Assembly (NCBI RefSeq): GCF_014467235.1
Contig: NZ_NKHP01000009.1
Span: 94,627-158,626, forward strand
Direction of reading: 5' to 3'
DNA length: 64,000 bases
Source of the DNA: Xenorhabdus indica
GTDB taxonomy: Bacteria; Pseudomonadota; Gammaproteobacteria; Enterobacterales; Enterobacteriaceae
Shown here: positions 47,150 through 56,124 of the stretch, in pieces
Numbering within the stretch: the first letter of the stretch is position 1
How the letters are laid out: the number at the start of each line of letters is the position of its first letter
Position numbers and translations under genes: made by a program
The notes under the pieces: model-generated
Seen by the model: the letters and a program-made list of their open reading frames with translations, nothing else
Databases searched by the model: none
Told to the model about the DNA's origin: nothing

Positions 47150-47947
47150 ATGAGTAGACAGAAAGCAGTGATGAAATCTCGTCGTGAAGTCAGGAGAATG
47201 TTAAAAAAAGATATGCGTCAATCTCGTTATCACAATGATAATAATGTTACTTCATTAGTCCAAATTGGCGGTGTAGAAGCCATTGGGATGGCGCGCGAAA
47301 ACAAGGACATATCTGAAATTCATCCACGCAATGAAGTGCAGTATCGCTATATACGGGCTATCAATAATAAACAATTGGTTATTGCTAATGGTGAAGCAGG
47401 TTGCGGTAAAACTTTTATCAGTACGGTGATGGCGGCTGATGCACTTATCAATAAAGAGGTTGATAAAATCATTGTGACACGTCCGGTATTGCAGGCAGAA
47501 GAAGATTTGGGATATCTGCCGGGTGATATGGCAGAAAAGTTTGCACCTTATTTCCGTCCTGTTTATGGGGTTTTATTAAAACGTATGGGAGCATCGTTTT
47601 TACAGTATTGTCTGCGTCCTGAAATAGGAAAGGTCGAAATAGCGCCTTTTGCTTATATGCGAGGCAGGACATTTGAGAATGCGTTTGTGATCCTTGATGA
47701 AGCACAAAATGTCACTATCAATCAAATGAAAATGTTTTTAACCCGCTTAGGGGAAAATATTACCGTCATTGTGAATGGGGATGTAAGTCAGTGTGATTTA
47801 CCGGACAATATCACATCAGGATTGCTGGATGCATTAGAAAGGTTCTCCGATGATGAAGCGATCAGTGTCATTCATTTTTCTCAGGAAGACTGTGTGCGTT
47901 CCAGATTGTGCCAAAAAGCGTTATTGGCTTATAACACGGTGGTTTAG
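47150..47947 (+). CDS. phoH: PhoH-family ATPase/RNA helicase-like protein
   Basis: A 265-residue PhoH protein. The Walker A is 'NGEAGCGKTFISTVMAADAL', the Walker B is 'NAFVILDEAQNVTINQMKMF', and the sensor region is 'NITVIVNGDVSQCDLPDNIT'. It matches the C-terminal ATPase part of E. coli PhoH. I take the ATG at 47150 ('MSRQKAVMKSRREVRRMLKK') rather than the GTG at 47123. Upstream lie a Pho box, a leader ORF with a possible attenuator and a second promoter with an operator, so control is layered. Confidence 0.93.
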   Translation: MSRQKAVMKSRREVRRMLKKDMRQSRYHNDNNVTSLVQIGGVEAIGMARENKDISEIHPRNEVQYRYIRAINNKQLVIANGEAGCGKTFISTVMAADALINKEVDKIIVTRPVLQAEEDLGYLPGDMAEKFAPYFRPVYGVLLKRMGASFLQYCLRPEIGKVEIAPFAYMRGRTFENAFVILDEAQNVTINQMKMFLTRLGENITVIVNGDVSQCDLPDNITSGLLDALERFSDDEAISVIHFSQEDCVRSRLCQKALLAYNTVV

Positions 47948-48113
47948 TATTGAAATAAAATTTGCTCAGAAGAGAGGTTTTAAAAAGAGCAATTTCAAAA
48001 AGCAAAGCGGCTTCATTCATTATTGATACTTGTTGTAATATATTCTGTTCGAGAGTGAAGCCGTTAATAATTATATTACAATGATCGCCCCGATTCTGCT
48101 GCTATATATTATT

Positions 48114-49091
48114 TTAAGCTTTTATTTTCACCTGGTTATTTACGATAAAGTACCCTCCGAATACAGTATATTTTCCTCGGTCGGCTTTGTTAGGATCTCT
48201 TATAATTTTTTTCTGATTATCTGTTTTTCTGACCCTTTCTTTGCCAAGTTTATGTGCCCACATCTGAGTTCGGTACTGATCGAAAACCAACCGATACCAA
48301 TGGTAATCCCAATTGTATGAATTATCTGGCATAGTATAGAGAGCAATAACATAATTGGGATGATATTGTGCATCTGTAAATTCATCAAGTTTAACTAATC
48401 CATCAGCTATAGCCCCATCTATAACAGCTTGAAGATAACGTTTTGTATAAGGAAATGTGATTGGTTTACCACCGTAACTGCCGGGTTGAGGGTAATCGTT
48501 ACTTGCGTAGTTACATGCGTAAGCATAACAATTATTCAGAGCAATGCGTGTGGGATCATTCCAGAAACCCTGGTTATACCTGGCTGCGTCTACATCATAA
48601 ACTCGTCCAGTTAATGGGTTGGTAAATTTTGCTGACATATGCCAACTTGGTTCGTGTATTTGATTAAATTCAGTCTCTTTGTATTCCTGTTCTTCTTGCT
48701 CTTCATCTTGTTGTTCAGCGTTTAGGGAAGTATCAATGTTATCTGACTGGAGATTTTGTATTTCCTGTTTTACATGTTTTTTGAGTGGATCATCTTGGGT
48801 AAATTTTTCAAGTAAAACTAAGCCAAGCTCTTTACTGTCTTGTAAATTTTCCGCCATACCATCACAGATATGAAATGAATTAATGAGCCCATATTGAAGT
48901 GCTGACCCTTGTGCAGAATCTTCAATTTCGACAAAAAAACCAGAAAATCCAAGCCTTCTTTCACTTATGCCAAAGTTTATTCCCTTTTTCTTATCTCGCA
49001 TGAAATCTAATAATGGTTTGATATCAGTTCCGTCAAAAAACCATTGATAATTTTCCCGCCCTGAAAATGTAAGTAATGTTATTTTGATCAT
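48114..49091 (-). CDS. Two-domain protein with putative Cys/His hydrolase domain
   Basis: A 325-residue protein starting at 49091 (GGAG seven bases upstream). The N-terminal ~95 residues form one domain ('MIKITLLTFSGRENYQWFFD'). A glutamate-rich linker follows (about 115-142). The C-terminal domain carries 'NNCYAYACNYASNDYPQPGS' (Cys188, Cys193), 'NWDYHWYRLV' (His264) and 'IRDPNKADRGKYTVFGGYF'. I recall this Cys...HWYR...GYF order from uncharacterised bacterial proteins with a papain-like arrangement. It has no signal peptide. Its function is unknown; amidase or peptidase activity is a guess from the Cys/His pair. Confidence 0.6.
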   Translation of the reverse strand: MIKITLLTFSGRENYQWFFDGTDIKPLLDFMRDKKKGINFGISERRLGFSGFFVEIEDSAQGSALQYGLINSFHICDGMAENLQDSKELGLVLLEKFTQDDPLKKHVKQEIQNLQSDNIDTSLNAEQQDEEQEEQEYKETEFNQIHEPSWHMSAKFTNPLTGRVYDVDAARYNQGFWNDPTRIALNNCYAYACNYASNDYPQPGSYGGKPITFPYTKRYLQAVIDGAIADGLVKLDEFTDAQYHPNYVIALYTMPDNSYNWDYHWYRLVFDQYRTQMWAHKLGKERVRKTDNQKKIIRDPNKADRGKYTVFGGYFIVNNQVKIKA

Positions 49092-49304
49092 ATCAAACTC
49101 CGTATATAAATTTAGTATGAATATTATTTTTCCCAAAAAACACAATATGGTTGAGAATATATTTATAGTGTAAAAATATATATTTGTTAATATTAAAATT
49201 ATTTGAATGAATATCTAAAATAGATATGTTGCTACTGATTGTTTTCTAAATCTGTCTTTAAGTTTGTGGGTAAATTATTTTTCTGGAAGAGAGTTTTAAT
49301 AAAT

Positions 49305-49334
49305 CCCCAGACACAGAATCCATTGTGACTGGGG
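49305..49334. terminator. Stem-loop after the cytochrome bd operon
   Basis: CCCCAG-A-CACA and TGTG-A-CTGGGG form a strong interrupted stem with an 8-base loop, 87 bp past the last gene of the operon (stop at 49421). The T-run on the minus strand is weak, so termination is probable rather than certain. Confidence 0.5.
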
Positions 49335-49420
49335 AAAATAAGTTAATATGATAAAAATTAAAAAATGGGTATAACGAAGAAATAAATATGCCAATATTGA
49401 ATGGGTAGAAAATCTAATAA

Positions 49421-49603
49421 TTACTTAATTTTCATACCTGCTGCTGTCATTAAAAAACGAAATAAAGTGGAAACAGCATAAAGTGCTAATACGCTACACA
49501 GCCAAATTATTACCATCCAGCCCAATCTTTTCCATAATGGAGAATGGGTGTGCTCTGTTTTAGTGGTAGCCTTGTTCATGGGTAATTTTTCCTCGGAAGA
49601 CAT
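49421..49603 (-). CDS. DUF2474 small subunit of cytochrome bd oxidase
   Basis: A 60-residue single-helix membrane protein: 'SPLWKRLGWMVIIWLCSVLA' continuing to 'FLMTAAGMKIK'. DUF2474 proteins accompany CioAB-type bd oxidases, like CydX in E. coli. The ATG at 49603 has GGAG five bases upstream and overlaps the end of cydB by 44 bp. An ATG at 49579 would give 52 residues. It is the last gene of the operon and probably stabilises the oxidase. Confidence 0.85.
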   Translation of the reverse strand: MSSEEKLPMNKATTKTEHTHSPLWKRLGWMVIIWLCSVLALYAVSTLFRFLMTAAGMKIK

Positions 49604-50567
49604 AATAACTCCAACAGGTGTAAACCAAGATTATCGGGATAATAAATAGTGCGCCAACGAGCATAAAACCCAGTGATTGAGAAGGGGAAGCGGCTTCTTC
49701 ATAACTGATAAACGGAGGGATGATATTTGGCCAGATGCTGATCCCCAATCCACTGAAGCCCATAAAGACTAATAACAGTGCGGCCAAAAATGGTGTGTAA
49801 TGGCTGCTATTCTGATTGGCAGTCAGCAGTTTCCAACCTGAAAATAAGACCAGTAATGGTACAGGCATAAAGAATAGCAGGTTAGGAAAACTGAACCATC
49901 GCTCGGCAATAGCGGGTTGAGAAGCCGGTGTCCAAAAGCTGATGATAATGATGGCTGTCAGCATCAACAAGGTTAACGGGCGTAGAAGACCATACATTTG
50001 TTGTTGCAAATGCCCTTCGGTTTTCATCACCAACCAGCCACATCCCAATAGTCCATAAGCAATAAGCAAACCAAAACCACAAAATAGCGGAAATGGTGAG
50101 AACCAATCGAAAACACCGCCAGTATAGGTGCGATTTTCGATTGGGAAACCGTCAATAACTGCGCCGACAACAATGCCTTGTGTAAAAGTAGCCATAATAG
50201 AACCGGCAATAAACGCTTTATCCCAAATAGGTTGATGCGCTGGCGTTGCTTTGAAACGGAATTCGAAAGCCACGCCACGGAATATCAGCCCCAGTAACAT
50301 AACCGTTAATGGGATCGCCAACGCATCCAAAATAACAGCATATGCCAGAGGGAAAGCGCCAAATAACCCGGCACCACCGAGCACCAGCCAGGTTTCGTTA
50401 CCATCCCAAACAGGTGCTACCGAATTCATCATCAAATCACGGTCTGATTGTTGCTTCATCATGGGATACAAAATACCGATACCAAGATCAAAGCCATCCA
50501 TCACGATATACATCATCGTGCTGAAGGTAATAATCAGAAACCAAAGCAGAGGAAGATCAATGCCCAT
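49560..50567 (-). CDS. cydB: Cytochrome bd-type (CIO) quinol oxidase subunit II
   Basis: A 335-residue membrane protein with eight or nine helices: 'VMDGFDLGIGILYPMM', 'NGNETWLVLGGAGLFGAFPL' and 'LGFMLVGALFIIPIILVYTC' are standard for CydB/CioB. Its start overlaps the end of cydA by 11 bp, with the ribosome site inside cydA. The small subunit gene overlaps its end. With CydA it reduces oxygen at high affinity using quinol. Confidence 0.95.
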   Translation of the reverse strand: MGIDLPLLWFLIITFSTMMYIVMDGFDLGIGILYPMMKQQSDRDLMMNSVAPVWDGNETWLVLGGAGLFGAFPLAYAVILDALAIPLTVMLLGLIFRGVAFEFRFKATPAHQPIWDKAFIAGSIMATFTQGIVVGAVIDGFPIENRTYTGGVFDWFSPFPLFCGFGLLIAYGLLGCGWLVMKTEGHLQQQMYGLLRPLTLLMLTAIIIISFWTPASQPAIAERWFSFPNLLFFMPVPLLVLFSGWKLLTANQNSSHYTPFLAALLLVFMGFSGLGISIWPNIIPPFISYEEAASPSQSLGFMLVGALFIIPIILVYTCWSYYVFRGKITHEQGYH

Positions 50568-51894
50568 TGGTTAACTCCTTATTGGGACCTTTACGGATAA
50601 GTTTCATCATATAGGCATAACCGACACCGAATACGGCGCTGTAGACAATAAAGAAAATCAGCAAACTGATACTCATATGGATTTCACCGTGGGCCGAAAC
50701 CGCATCTTTTGTGCGCATCAAACCATAGACAACCCACGGCTGGCGGCCAATTTCAGTGGTGAACCATCCGGCCAAGATGGCAATCAGGCCAGAAGGTGCC
50801 ATCAGGAGCATAAAACGGAGGAAAGCCCGGTTCTGGTATAAGCGCTTTTTATAACGTAACCACAGTCCCCAAACGCCCGCCATAATCATTAAGAGCCCTA
50901 ACCCAACCATGACCCGAAATGACCAGAACACCATGAAAGCATTGGGGCGATCTTCTGGTACGAATTCTTTTAATGCCGGAACTTGTTTATCAATACTGTG
51001 TGTCAGGATCAGACTGGCCAGGTAAGGAATTTTGACGGCATAACGTGTCTCTTCTGCTGTTTGATCAGGAATACCGAATAAAATGAGTGGAGTCGCCTCA
51101 CCGGGATGATTTTCCCAATGACCTTCCATCGCAGCAATTTTGGCAGGCTGGTGTTTCAGTGTATTCAGTCCATGTAAATCACCAATCATAGCTTGTAACG
51201 GAGCAATAATCAGGATCAGCCACATCGCCATAGACAGCATTTTCTGCATGGCTGATGAATTATTGCCTTTCAACAAATGCCAGGCAGCAGAGGCAGCAAT
51301 AAAGAATGCTGAGGCAAGAAAGGCGGCGGTTCCCATATGCAGCAAGCGATAAGGGAAAGAAGGGTTAAAGATAACTGCCAGCCAATCAACAGGAACGACT
51401 TGATTATTGACAATTTCGTAACCTTGTGGCGTCTGCATCCAGCTATTGGATGCCAGGATCCAAAAGGTGGAGATAATCGTTCCGAGAGCGACCATACAGG
51501 TAGCGAAAAAATGAAGTTTTTCACCCACCCGATGCCAACCGAACAGCATAACGCCAAGAAATCCTGCCTCAAGGAAAAATGCGGTCAATACTTCATAGAC
51601 CAGCAAGGGGCCTGTGATAGTTCCTGCAAAATCTGAGTAGAAGCTCCAGTTAGTACCAAATTGGTAGGCCATGACTAAACCAGAAACTACTCCCATACCG
51701 AAATTAATTGCAAAAATTTTCGTCCAAAAGTGGTATAACGTTTTATAGTCTGTATTGCGCGTTTTCAGCCATAAACCTTCCAACAGAGCAAGAAAACTGG
51801 CTAAGCCTATCGTAATGGCAGGAAAGATAATGTGAAAAGACACTGTAAATGCGAATTGTATCCTTGCGAGTTCAAGGGCACTTAACCCGAACAT
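50557..51894 (-). CDS. cydA: Cytochrome bd-type (CIO) quinol oxidase subunit I
   Basis: A 445-residue subunit carrying the haems and the quinol site. It begins 'MFGLSALELARIQFAFTVSF' with the haem b595 His in 'SFHIIFPA'. Later motifs are 'GFLGVMLFGWHRVGEKLHFF', 'PSFPYRLLHMGTAAFLASAF' and 'GWFTTEIGRQPWVVYGLMRT'. It is shorter than E. coli CydA (522), lacking the long Q-loop, which places it in the CIO/short-loop group with DUF2474 partners. This group is often less cyanide-sensitive. Confidence 0.95.
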   Translation of the reverse strand: MFGLSALELARIQFAFTVSFHIIFPAITIGLASFLALLEGLWLKTRNTDYKTLYHFWTKIFAINFGMGVVSGLVMAYQFGTNWSFYSDFAGTITGPLLVYEVLTAFFLEAGFLGVMLFGWHRVGEKLHFFATCMVALGTIISTFWILASNSWMQTPQGYEIVNNQVVPVDWLAVIFNPSFPYRLLHMGTAAFLASAFFIAASAAWHLLKGNNSSAMQKMLSMAMWLILIIAPLQAMIGDLHGLNTLKHQPAKIAAMEGHWENHPGEATPLILFGIPDQTAEETRYAVKIPYLASLILTHSIDKQVPALKEFVPEDRPNAFMVFWSFRVMVGLGLLMIMAGVWGLWLRYKKRLYQNRAFLRFMLLMAPSGLIAILAGWFTTEIGRQPWVVYGLMRTKDAVSAHGEIHMSISLLIFFIVYSAVFGVGYAYMMKLIRKGPNKELTNGH

Positions 51895-52512
51895 AGTGAC
51901 CTCTTATTTTTGACTGAACCCTATTGGGTAAAAGAAGTGAAAGAGTGAGGACAAGTAGAGCACACGGATTTTCGATATAACAGTAACAATTTTTTATTTA
52001 TTTACTATAACAGTTTAATTGAGAACAAATGCGTAACAGAAGTTAAACAATGAAGAAACATTAAATTTAACTGAGGTAATATCATGAAAAAATATAATAT
52101 ATCCATAATAAAAATGAGTTGGTTAATAAAAAAAATCTAACTAAAAGTTGAACATATAACATAGCCAGTGGCTTGTATAGTTACCAATTAAATAACTATT
52201 GATATTAATGATGGTGAATATAGAGAACGGCTATTTTACAAATCATCTAATAAGAAAAGTGTAAGCAATGAGTTGGAAGAATATAAACTGGCCTTTGGCC
52301 AGCAATCACATTCCAATGGTTGTAATATGAGAATTCGTTGAGTTTATGTATTTGAATTTATACATACCTGCACTAAATGGATCTTTTCTGCATATATAGG
52401 CTATTTGACTTTCTCTATTTCACGTAATGATATCCCTCATGATTCATTAGTTACTGATTAATACACTGAATAACAATGGATTAGGTATATATATGATATA
52501 AGGGGATCACTC
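51895..52512. other. Divergent intergenic region between cydA and the oxidation operon
   Basis: About 620 bp, AT-rich, with promoters for both sides expected. AAGGGGA stands before the SDR start at 52513. No gene and no recognised operator are visible. Confidence 0.5.
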
Positions 52513-53301
52513 ATGAAAGGCTTAAATAATAAAGTCGCTATTGTCACTGGTGGTGCCACTAAAATTGGTGCAACGGTTGCCAGCGTATTGAGTGAATATG
52601 GTGTTAAAGTTGCGATTTTCGATATTGACCGGGAAGGGGGAAAGAAAGCCTGTAATTTCCGACCGGATTCCATTCGCTTCTGGCATGTCGATATTACCGA
52701 TGATAAGCAACTTGTTCAGGGAGTGCATGAGGTTGCTGCTTATTATGGTCGTCTTAACTGCCTCGTTAATCTCGCTGCAACTTATCTGGATGATGGTGTA
52801 GTTTCTGGTCGCGAAACGTGGCTGACCGCACTCAATATTAATGTGGTCAGTGCCGTCAGGGCAGCTCAGCTTGTACACCCTTATTTTATGGTTGCCGGAG
52901 GTGGGGCGATTGTCAATTTCACCAGTATTTCATCTTCTATTGCCCAGACAGGCCGTTGGTTATATCCCGCTTCAAAAGCCACCTTATTGCAAGTCACCCG
53001 CAGTATGGCAATGGACTATGCCGCTGATCACATTCGTGTGAACTCTGTCTCTCCGGGTTGGACTTGGTCACGGGTCATGGATGAATTGACTCAGGGCAAT
53101 CGCCAGAAAACGGATGAAGTTGCCGCAGATTATCACTTGCTTGGCCGTGTTGGAGATCCTGAAGAGATCGCTCAGGTAGTTGCATTTCTTCTTTCTGATT
53201 TAGCGAGTTTTGTGACCGGAGCTGACTACGCTGTTGATGGCGGCTATTCAGCAATGGGGCCTGAGCAAGCCAAACCTGCTATTTCTCGTTTGGCGGAATA
53301 G
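52513..53301 (+). CDS. Short-chain dehydrogenase/reductase
   Basis: A 262-residue SDR. The NAD(P) site is 'VAIVTGGATKIGATVASVLS', the NNAG-equivalent is 'VNLAATYLDDG', the active Ser is in 'NFTSISSSIAQTG', and Tyr-x-x-x-Lys is in 'WLYPASKATLL'. The acidic 'FDIDREGG' after strand 2 suggests NAD preference. It is the first gene of the five-gene operon. In iif-type indole-oxidation operons an SDR oxidises the dihydroxylated indole. That role here is inferred from neighbours. Confidence 0.85.
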   Translation: MKGLNNKVAIVTGGATKIGATVASVLSEYGVKVAIFDIDREGGKKACNFRPDSIRFWHVDITDDKQLVQGVHEVAAYYGRLNCLVNLAATYLDDGVVSGRETWLTALNINVVSAVRAAQLVHPYFMVAGGGAIVNFTSISSSIAQTGRWLYPASKATLLQVTRSMAMDYAADHIRVNSVSPGWTWSRVMDELTQGNRQKTDEVAADYHLLGRVGDPEEIAQVVAFLLSDLASFVTGADYAVDGGYSAMGPEQAKPAISRLAE

Positions 53302-53357
53302 GAGAAATAGGAATAGTCGCGATTCCAGATCTAACACAATCTGAAGGAGTAAATATT

Positions 53358-54638
53358 ATGCGTCGTATAGCTATTGTCGGAGGTGGTCAGGCTGGACTGC
53401 CTTTGGCTCTTGGTCTGCTTGATAAAGGCTATCAGGTAACTGTTGTTACCAACCGCACGCCTGATGATGTCCGAACTGGCCGGGTGATGTCGAGTCAGTG
53501 TATGTTCGATTCCTCTTTGCAATTTGAACGTGATTTAGCTTTGGATCAGTGGGAAACACAATGCCCGCCCGTTGAAGGTATCGGTTTTACTGTTCCTCAT
53601 CCTGAAATTCCGCATAAAAAGGTGATTGACTGGAGTGCACGACTTAATAACTACGCACAGGCTGTTGATCAGCGTATCAAGATGCCATTTTGGCTGGAAC
53701 AGTTTGCTTCTCGCGGCGGTAATCTGGAAATTCGTGATGTAGGGATTACTGAATTGGAACAACTAACAGCCAGTCATGAGTTGGTTATTTTGGCCGGAGG
53801 AAAGGGGGACATTGTGAAATTATTGGAGCGTGACGCTTCGCGCTCTCCTTATGATAAACCTCTGCGCGCATTAGCCTTGACTTATGTGCATGGTATGTTG
53901 CCAGTCCCCGAATATTCCCGTGTTTCTTTTAACTTGATCCCAGGAGTGGGGGAATATTTCGTTTTTCCTGCTCTGACTCTGAGTGGCCCTTGTGACATTA
54001 TGGTTTTTGAAGGGATCCCAGGAGGAGCAATGGATGGCTGGCGAGAGGTCAGAACAACGCAGGAACATCTGGCTTATAGCAAGCATATCCTCAAAACGTT
54101 CTTGCCGTGGGAAGCGGCACGTTGTGAACAGATAGAACTTACTGATGAAAATGGCATTCTGGCTGGCTGTTTTGCACCAGTTGTACGCAAACCAGTATTG
54201 ACATTGCCTTCTGGTCGCCAGGTCTTTGGGTTGGGGGATGCGGTAGTCACAAATGATCCGCTGACCGGGCAGGGTTCCAATAACGCAACTAAGGCCTGCA
54301 AGGTTTATTACGAAGCTATTCTTACCCGTGGTGACAAACCCTTTACGGCAGAATGGATGAATGACACATTCGAACAGTCCTGGAAATATAGTCAGTACGT
54401 TGTGGAATGGACAAACAGCCTGCTTATCCCGCCAAAACCCCATATTCTGAATTTGTTGGGCGCGGCTCAGCAATTACCTGCTCTCGCCAGTACGATTGCC
54501 AATGCTTTTAATCATCCTCCTGTATTGTTTCCGTGGTGGCGGGATAGCGATGCCTGTGAAGCATATATCCATGATGTGCTGGTTGCTAATAATGCGCAGG
54601 CCGCTCATTCGCAAGTTGTTGAGAAGAGCGGGCTCTGA
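53358..54638 (+). CDS. StyA/indole monooxygenase-type FAD oxygenase
   Basis: A 426-residue FAD monooxygenase of the styrene/indole oxygenase class. The dinucleotide fold is 'RRIAIVGGGQAGLPLALGLL', then 'DVRTGRVMSSQCMFDSSLQF', and the FAD site is 'VFGLGDAVVTNDPLTGQGSN'. It has no flavin reductase domain of its own; that enzyme is encoded 14 bp downstream, as in StyA/StyB systems. Such enzymes epoxidise styrene or indole using reduced FAD from a partner. Substrate cannot be read from sequence. AAGGAG precedes the ATG. Confidence 0.88.
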   Translation: MRRIAIVGGGQAGLPLALGLLDKGYQVTVVTNRTPDDVRTGRVMSSQCMFDSSLQFERDLALDQWETQCPPVEGIGFTVPHPEIPHKKVIDWSARLNNYAQAVDQRIKMPFWLEQFASRGGNLEIRDVGITELEQLTASHELVILAGGKGDIVKLLERDASRSPYDKPLRALALTYVHGMLPVPEYSRVSFNLIPGVGEYFVFPALTLSGPCDIMVFEGIPGGAMDGWREVRTTQEHLAYSKHILKTFLPWEAARCEQIELTDENGILAGCFAPVVRKPVLTLPSGRQVFGLGDAVVTNDPLTGQGSNNATKACKVYYEAILTRGDKPFTAEWMNDTFEQSWKYSQYVVEWTNSLLIPPKPHILNLLGAAQQLPALASTIANAFNHPPVLFPWWRDSDACEAYIHDVLVANNAQAAHSQVVEKSGL

Positions 54639-54652
54639 ACGGAGTATCCGAT

Positions 54653-55201
54653 ATGACGATGAATATTGAGAACATTCAAATACCGTTGCCTGATGTTGAG
54701 TGGGGGATGGCAGAATTTGAAACAAGAACGCTGCGCACACTCTTAGGATGTTATCCAACAGGGGTGGCTATTGTTGCAACACGCACTGCTGACGGAAGGA
54801 ACGTCGGGTTGACCATCAACTCATTTGCTTCACTTTCACTGGAACCGCCTTTGATACTCTGGAGTCTGGTTAATCATTCTCCCAATCTGTCTGTATTTCG
54901 TAACTGTGAATATTTCACAATCAGTATCCTTGGCTGTGACCATCAGGAGCTGGCTCTGCGTTTTGCCAATCCTAGAGTTGAAAATAAGTTTCAGGGTATT
55001 CCCGTGCAGGAAACACCGGAAGGGATGCCATCAATTGATGGTGCAATAGCGACACTGGTTTGTGCTAATCGTCAGCAAACCCATCTTGGCGATCATATGT
55101 TGATGATTGGGCAGGTAAAGCGTATTGCCAGCATTGAAGGAAAACCATTGGTTTTTCATGCTGGCATGTTTACTGCGTTACATGATATTCGGGAAATATG
55201 A
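54653..55201 (+). CDS. Flavin reductase (StyB-like)
   Basis: A 182-residue flavin:NAD(P)H reductase. It contains 'LLGCYPTGVAIVATRTADGR', 'GLTINSFASLSLEPPLILWS' and 'GDHMLMIGQVKRI', typical of the HpaC/StyB family. It supplies reduced FAD to the monooxygenase encoded directly upstream. An alternative start is the second Met three codons on. The pair defines a two-component oxygenase. Confidence 0.92.
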   Translation: MTMNIENIQIPLPDVEWGMAEFETRTLRTLLGCYPTGVAIVATRTADGRNVGLTINSFASLSLEPPLILWSLVNHSPNLSVFRNCEYFTISILGCDHQELALRFANPRVENKFQGIPVQETPEGMPSIDGAIATLVCANRQQTHLGDHMLMIGQVKRIASIEGKPLVFHAGMFTALHDIREI

Positions 55202-55323
55202 CAGTCGATTGTCATCCATCGTTTTTCAAATAACAGTTTCGTTGGTTGCGCGGCATTCTGAGATCCGCAGAGTCAGGATCGATCATTCTATCTATCGTGT
55301 TACTCAGTGTTGGGAGAAGATGA

Positions 55324-56124
55324 GTGAAAAGCCCACTAAATGCGTTTGTTACTGCGCTGAGTCAGGGAAGTGTGAGGATTATCGATCTCACGCAGACATT
55401 GTCCTCTGGTTTTCCGGCCTTGCAGTTACCGGAACAGTTTGGGCAAGTCTGGTCATTCAAAATGGAGCGTATTTCTCATTATGACGAGAATGGCCCGGCC
55501 TGGTATTGGAATAATTTCAGTTGCGGTGAGCATACGGGAACCCATTTTGATGCTCCGGTACACTGGATAAGCGGTAAAGATTACTCAGATAATACGGTTG
55601 ATACAATCCCCTTGCATAATTTTATCGCACCCGCGGTGGTGGTGGATGCCAGTCAACAGGTGGCACGATATCCAGATTGGTTACTGACGGTTGAGTTTTT
55701 ACAGGCATGGGAAGAACAATACGGACGTATTCCTGCCCAGGCATGGTTACTGTTCAGAACGGATTGGTCGAAACGGGCTGATGATCCGGTTCGCTTCCTT
55801 AATATGCGCGATGATGGTGCTCACACGCCGGGGCCAAGTCAGGAAACGGTAGAGTGGTTGATCCATGAACGTGATATCCGGGGGTTTGGAGTAGAAACGA
55901 TTAATACCGATGCGGGTCAATCCTATTCATGGCCGGTGGTTTATCCCTGTCATACCTTGATACATGGGGCGAATAAATACGGTTTGCAGTGTCTGAGAAA
56001 CCTCGATTTATTACCGCCAACCGGCGTAGTAATTATTGCCGCGCCTCTCAAGATTGAGGGAGGATCAGGAAGCCCACTGCGTGTCCTGGCTTTGGTCGAA
56101 CAGCCTACAGGAGTGGCACCATGA
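55324..56124 (+). CDS. Cyclase-family metallohydrolase (isatin hydrolase/kynurenine formamidase-like)
   Basis: A 266-residue member of the cyclase family (PF04199 type) starting at GTG. The metal-binding motif is 'CGEHTGTHFDAPVHW', followed by 'FRTDWSKRADDPVRF' and 'FGVETINTDAGQSYSWPVVY'. Isatin hydrolase and kynurenine formamidase belong here, both opening indole-derived rings or amides. With an indole-type oxygenase and SDR upstream, hydrolysis of an isatin-like intermediate is a sensible guess. It overlaps the next gene by four bases. Confidence 0.85.
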   Translation: MKSPLNAFVTALSQGSVRIIDLTQTLSSGFPALQLPEQFGQVWSFKMERISHYDENGPAWYWNNFSCGEHTGTHFDAPVHWISGKDYSDNTVDTIPLHNFIAPAVVVDASQQVARYPDWLLTVEFLQAWEEQYGRIPAQAWLLFRTDWSKRADDPVRFLNMRDDGAHTPGPSQETVEWLIHERDIRGFGVETINTDAGQSYSWPVVYPCHTLIHGANKYGLQCLRNLDLLPPTGVVIIAAPLKIEGGSGSPLRVLALVEQPTGVAP

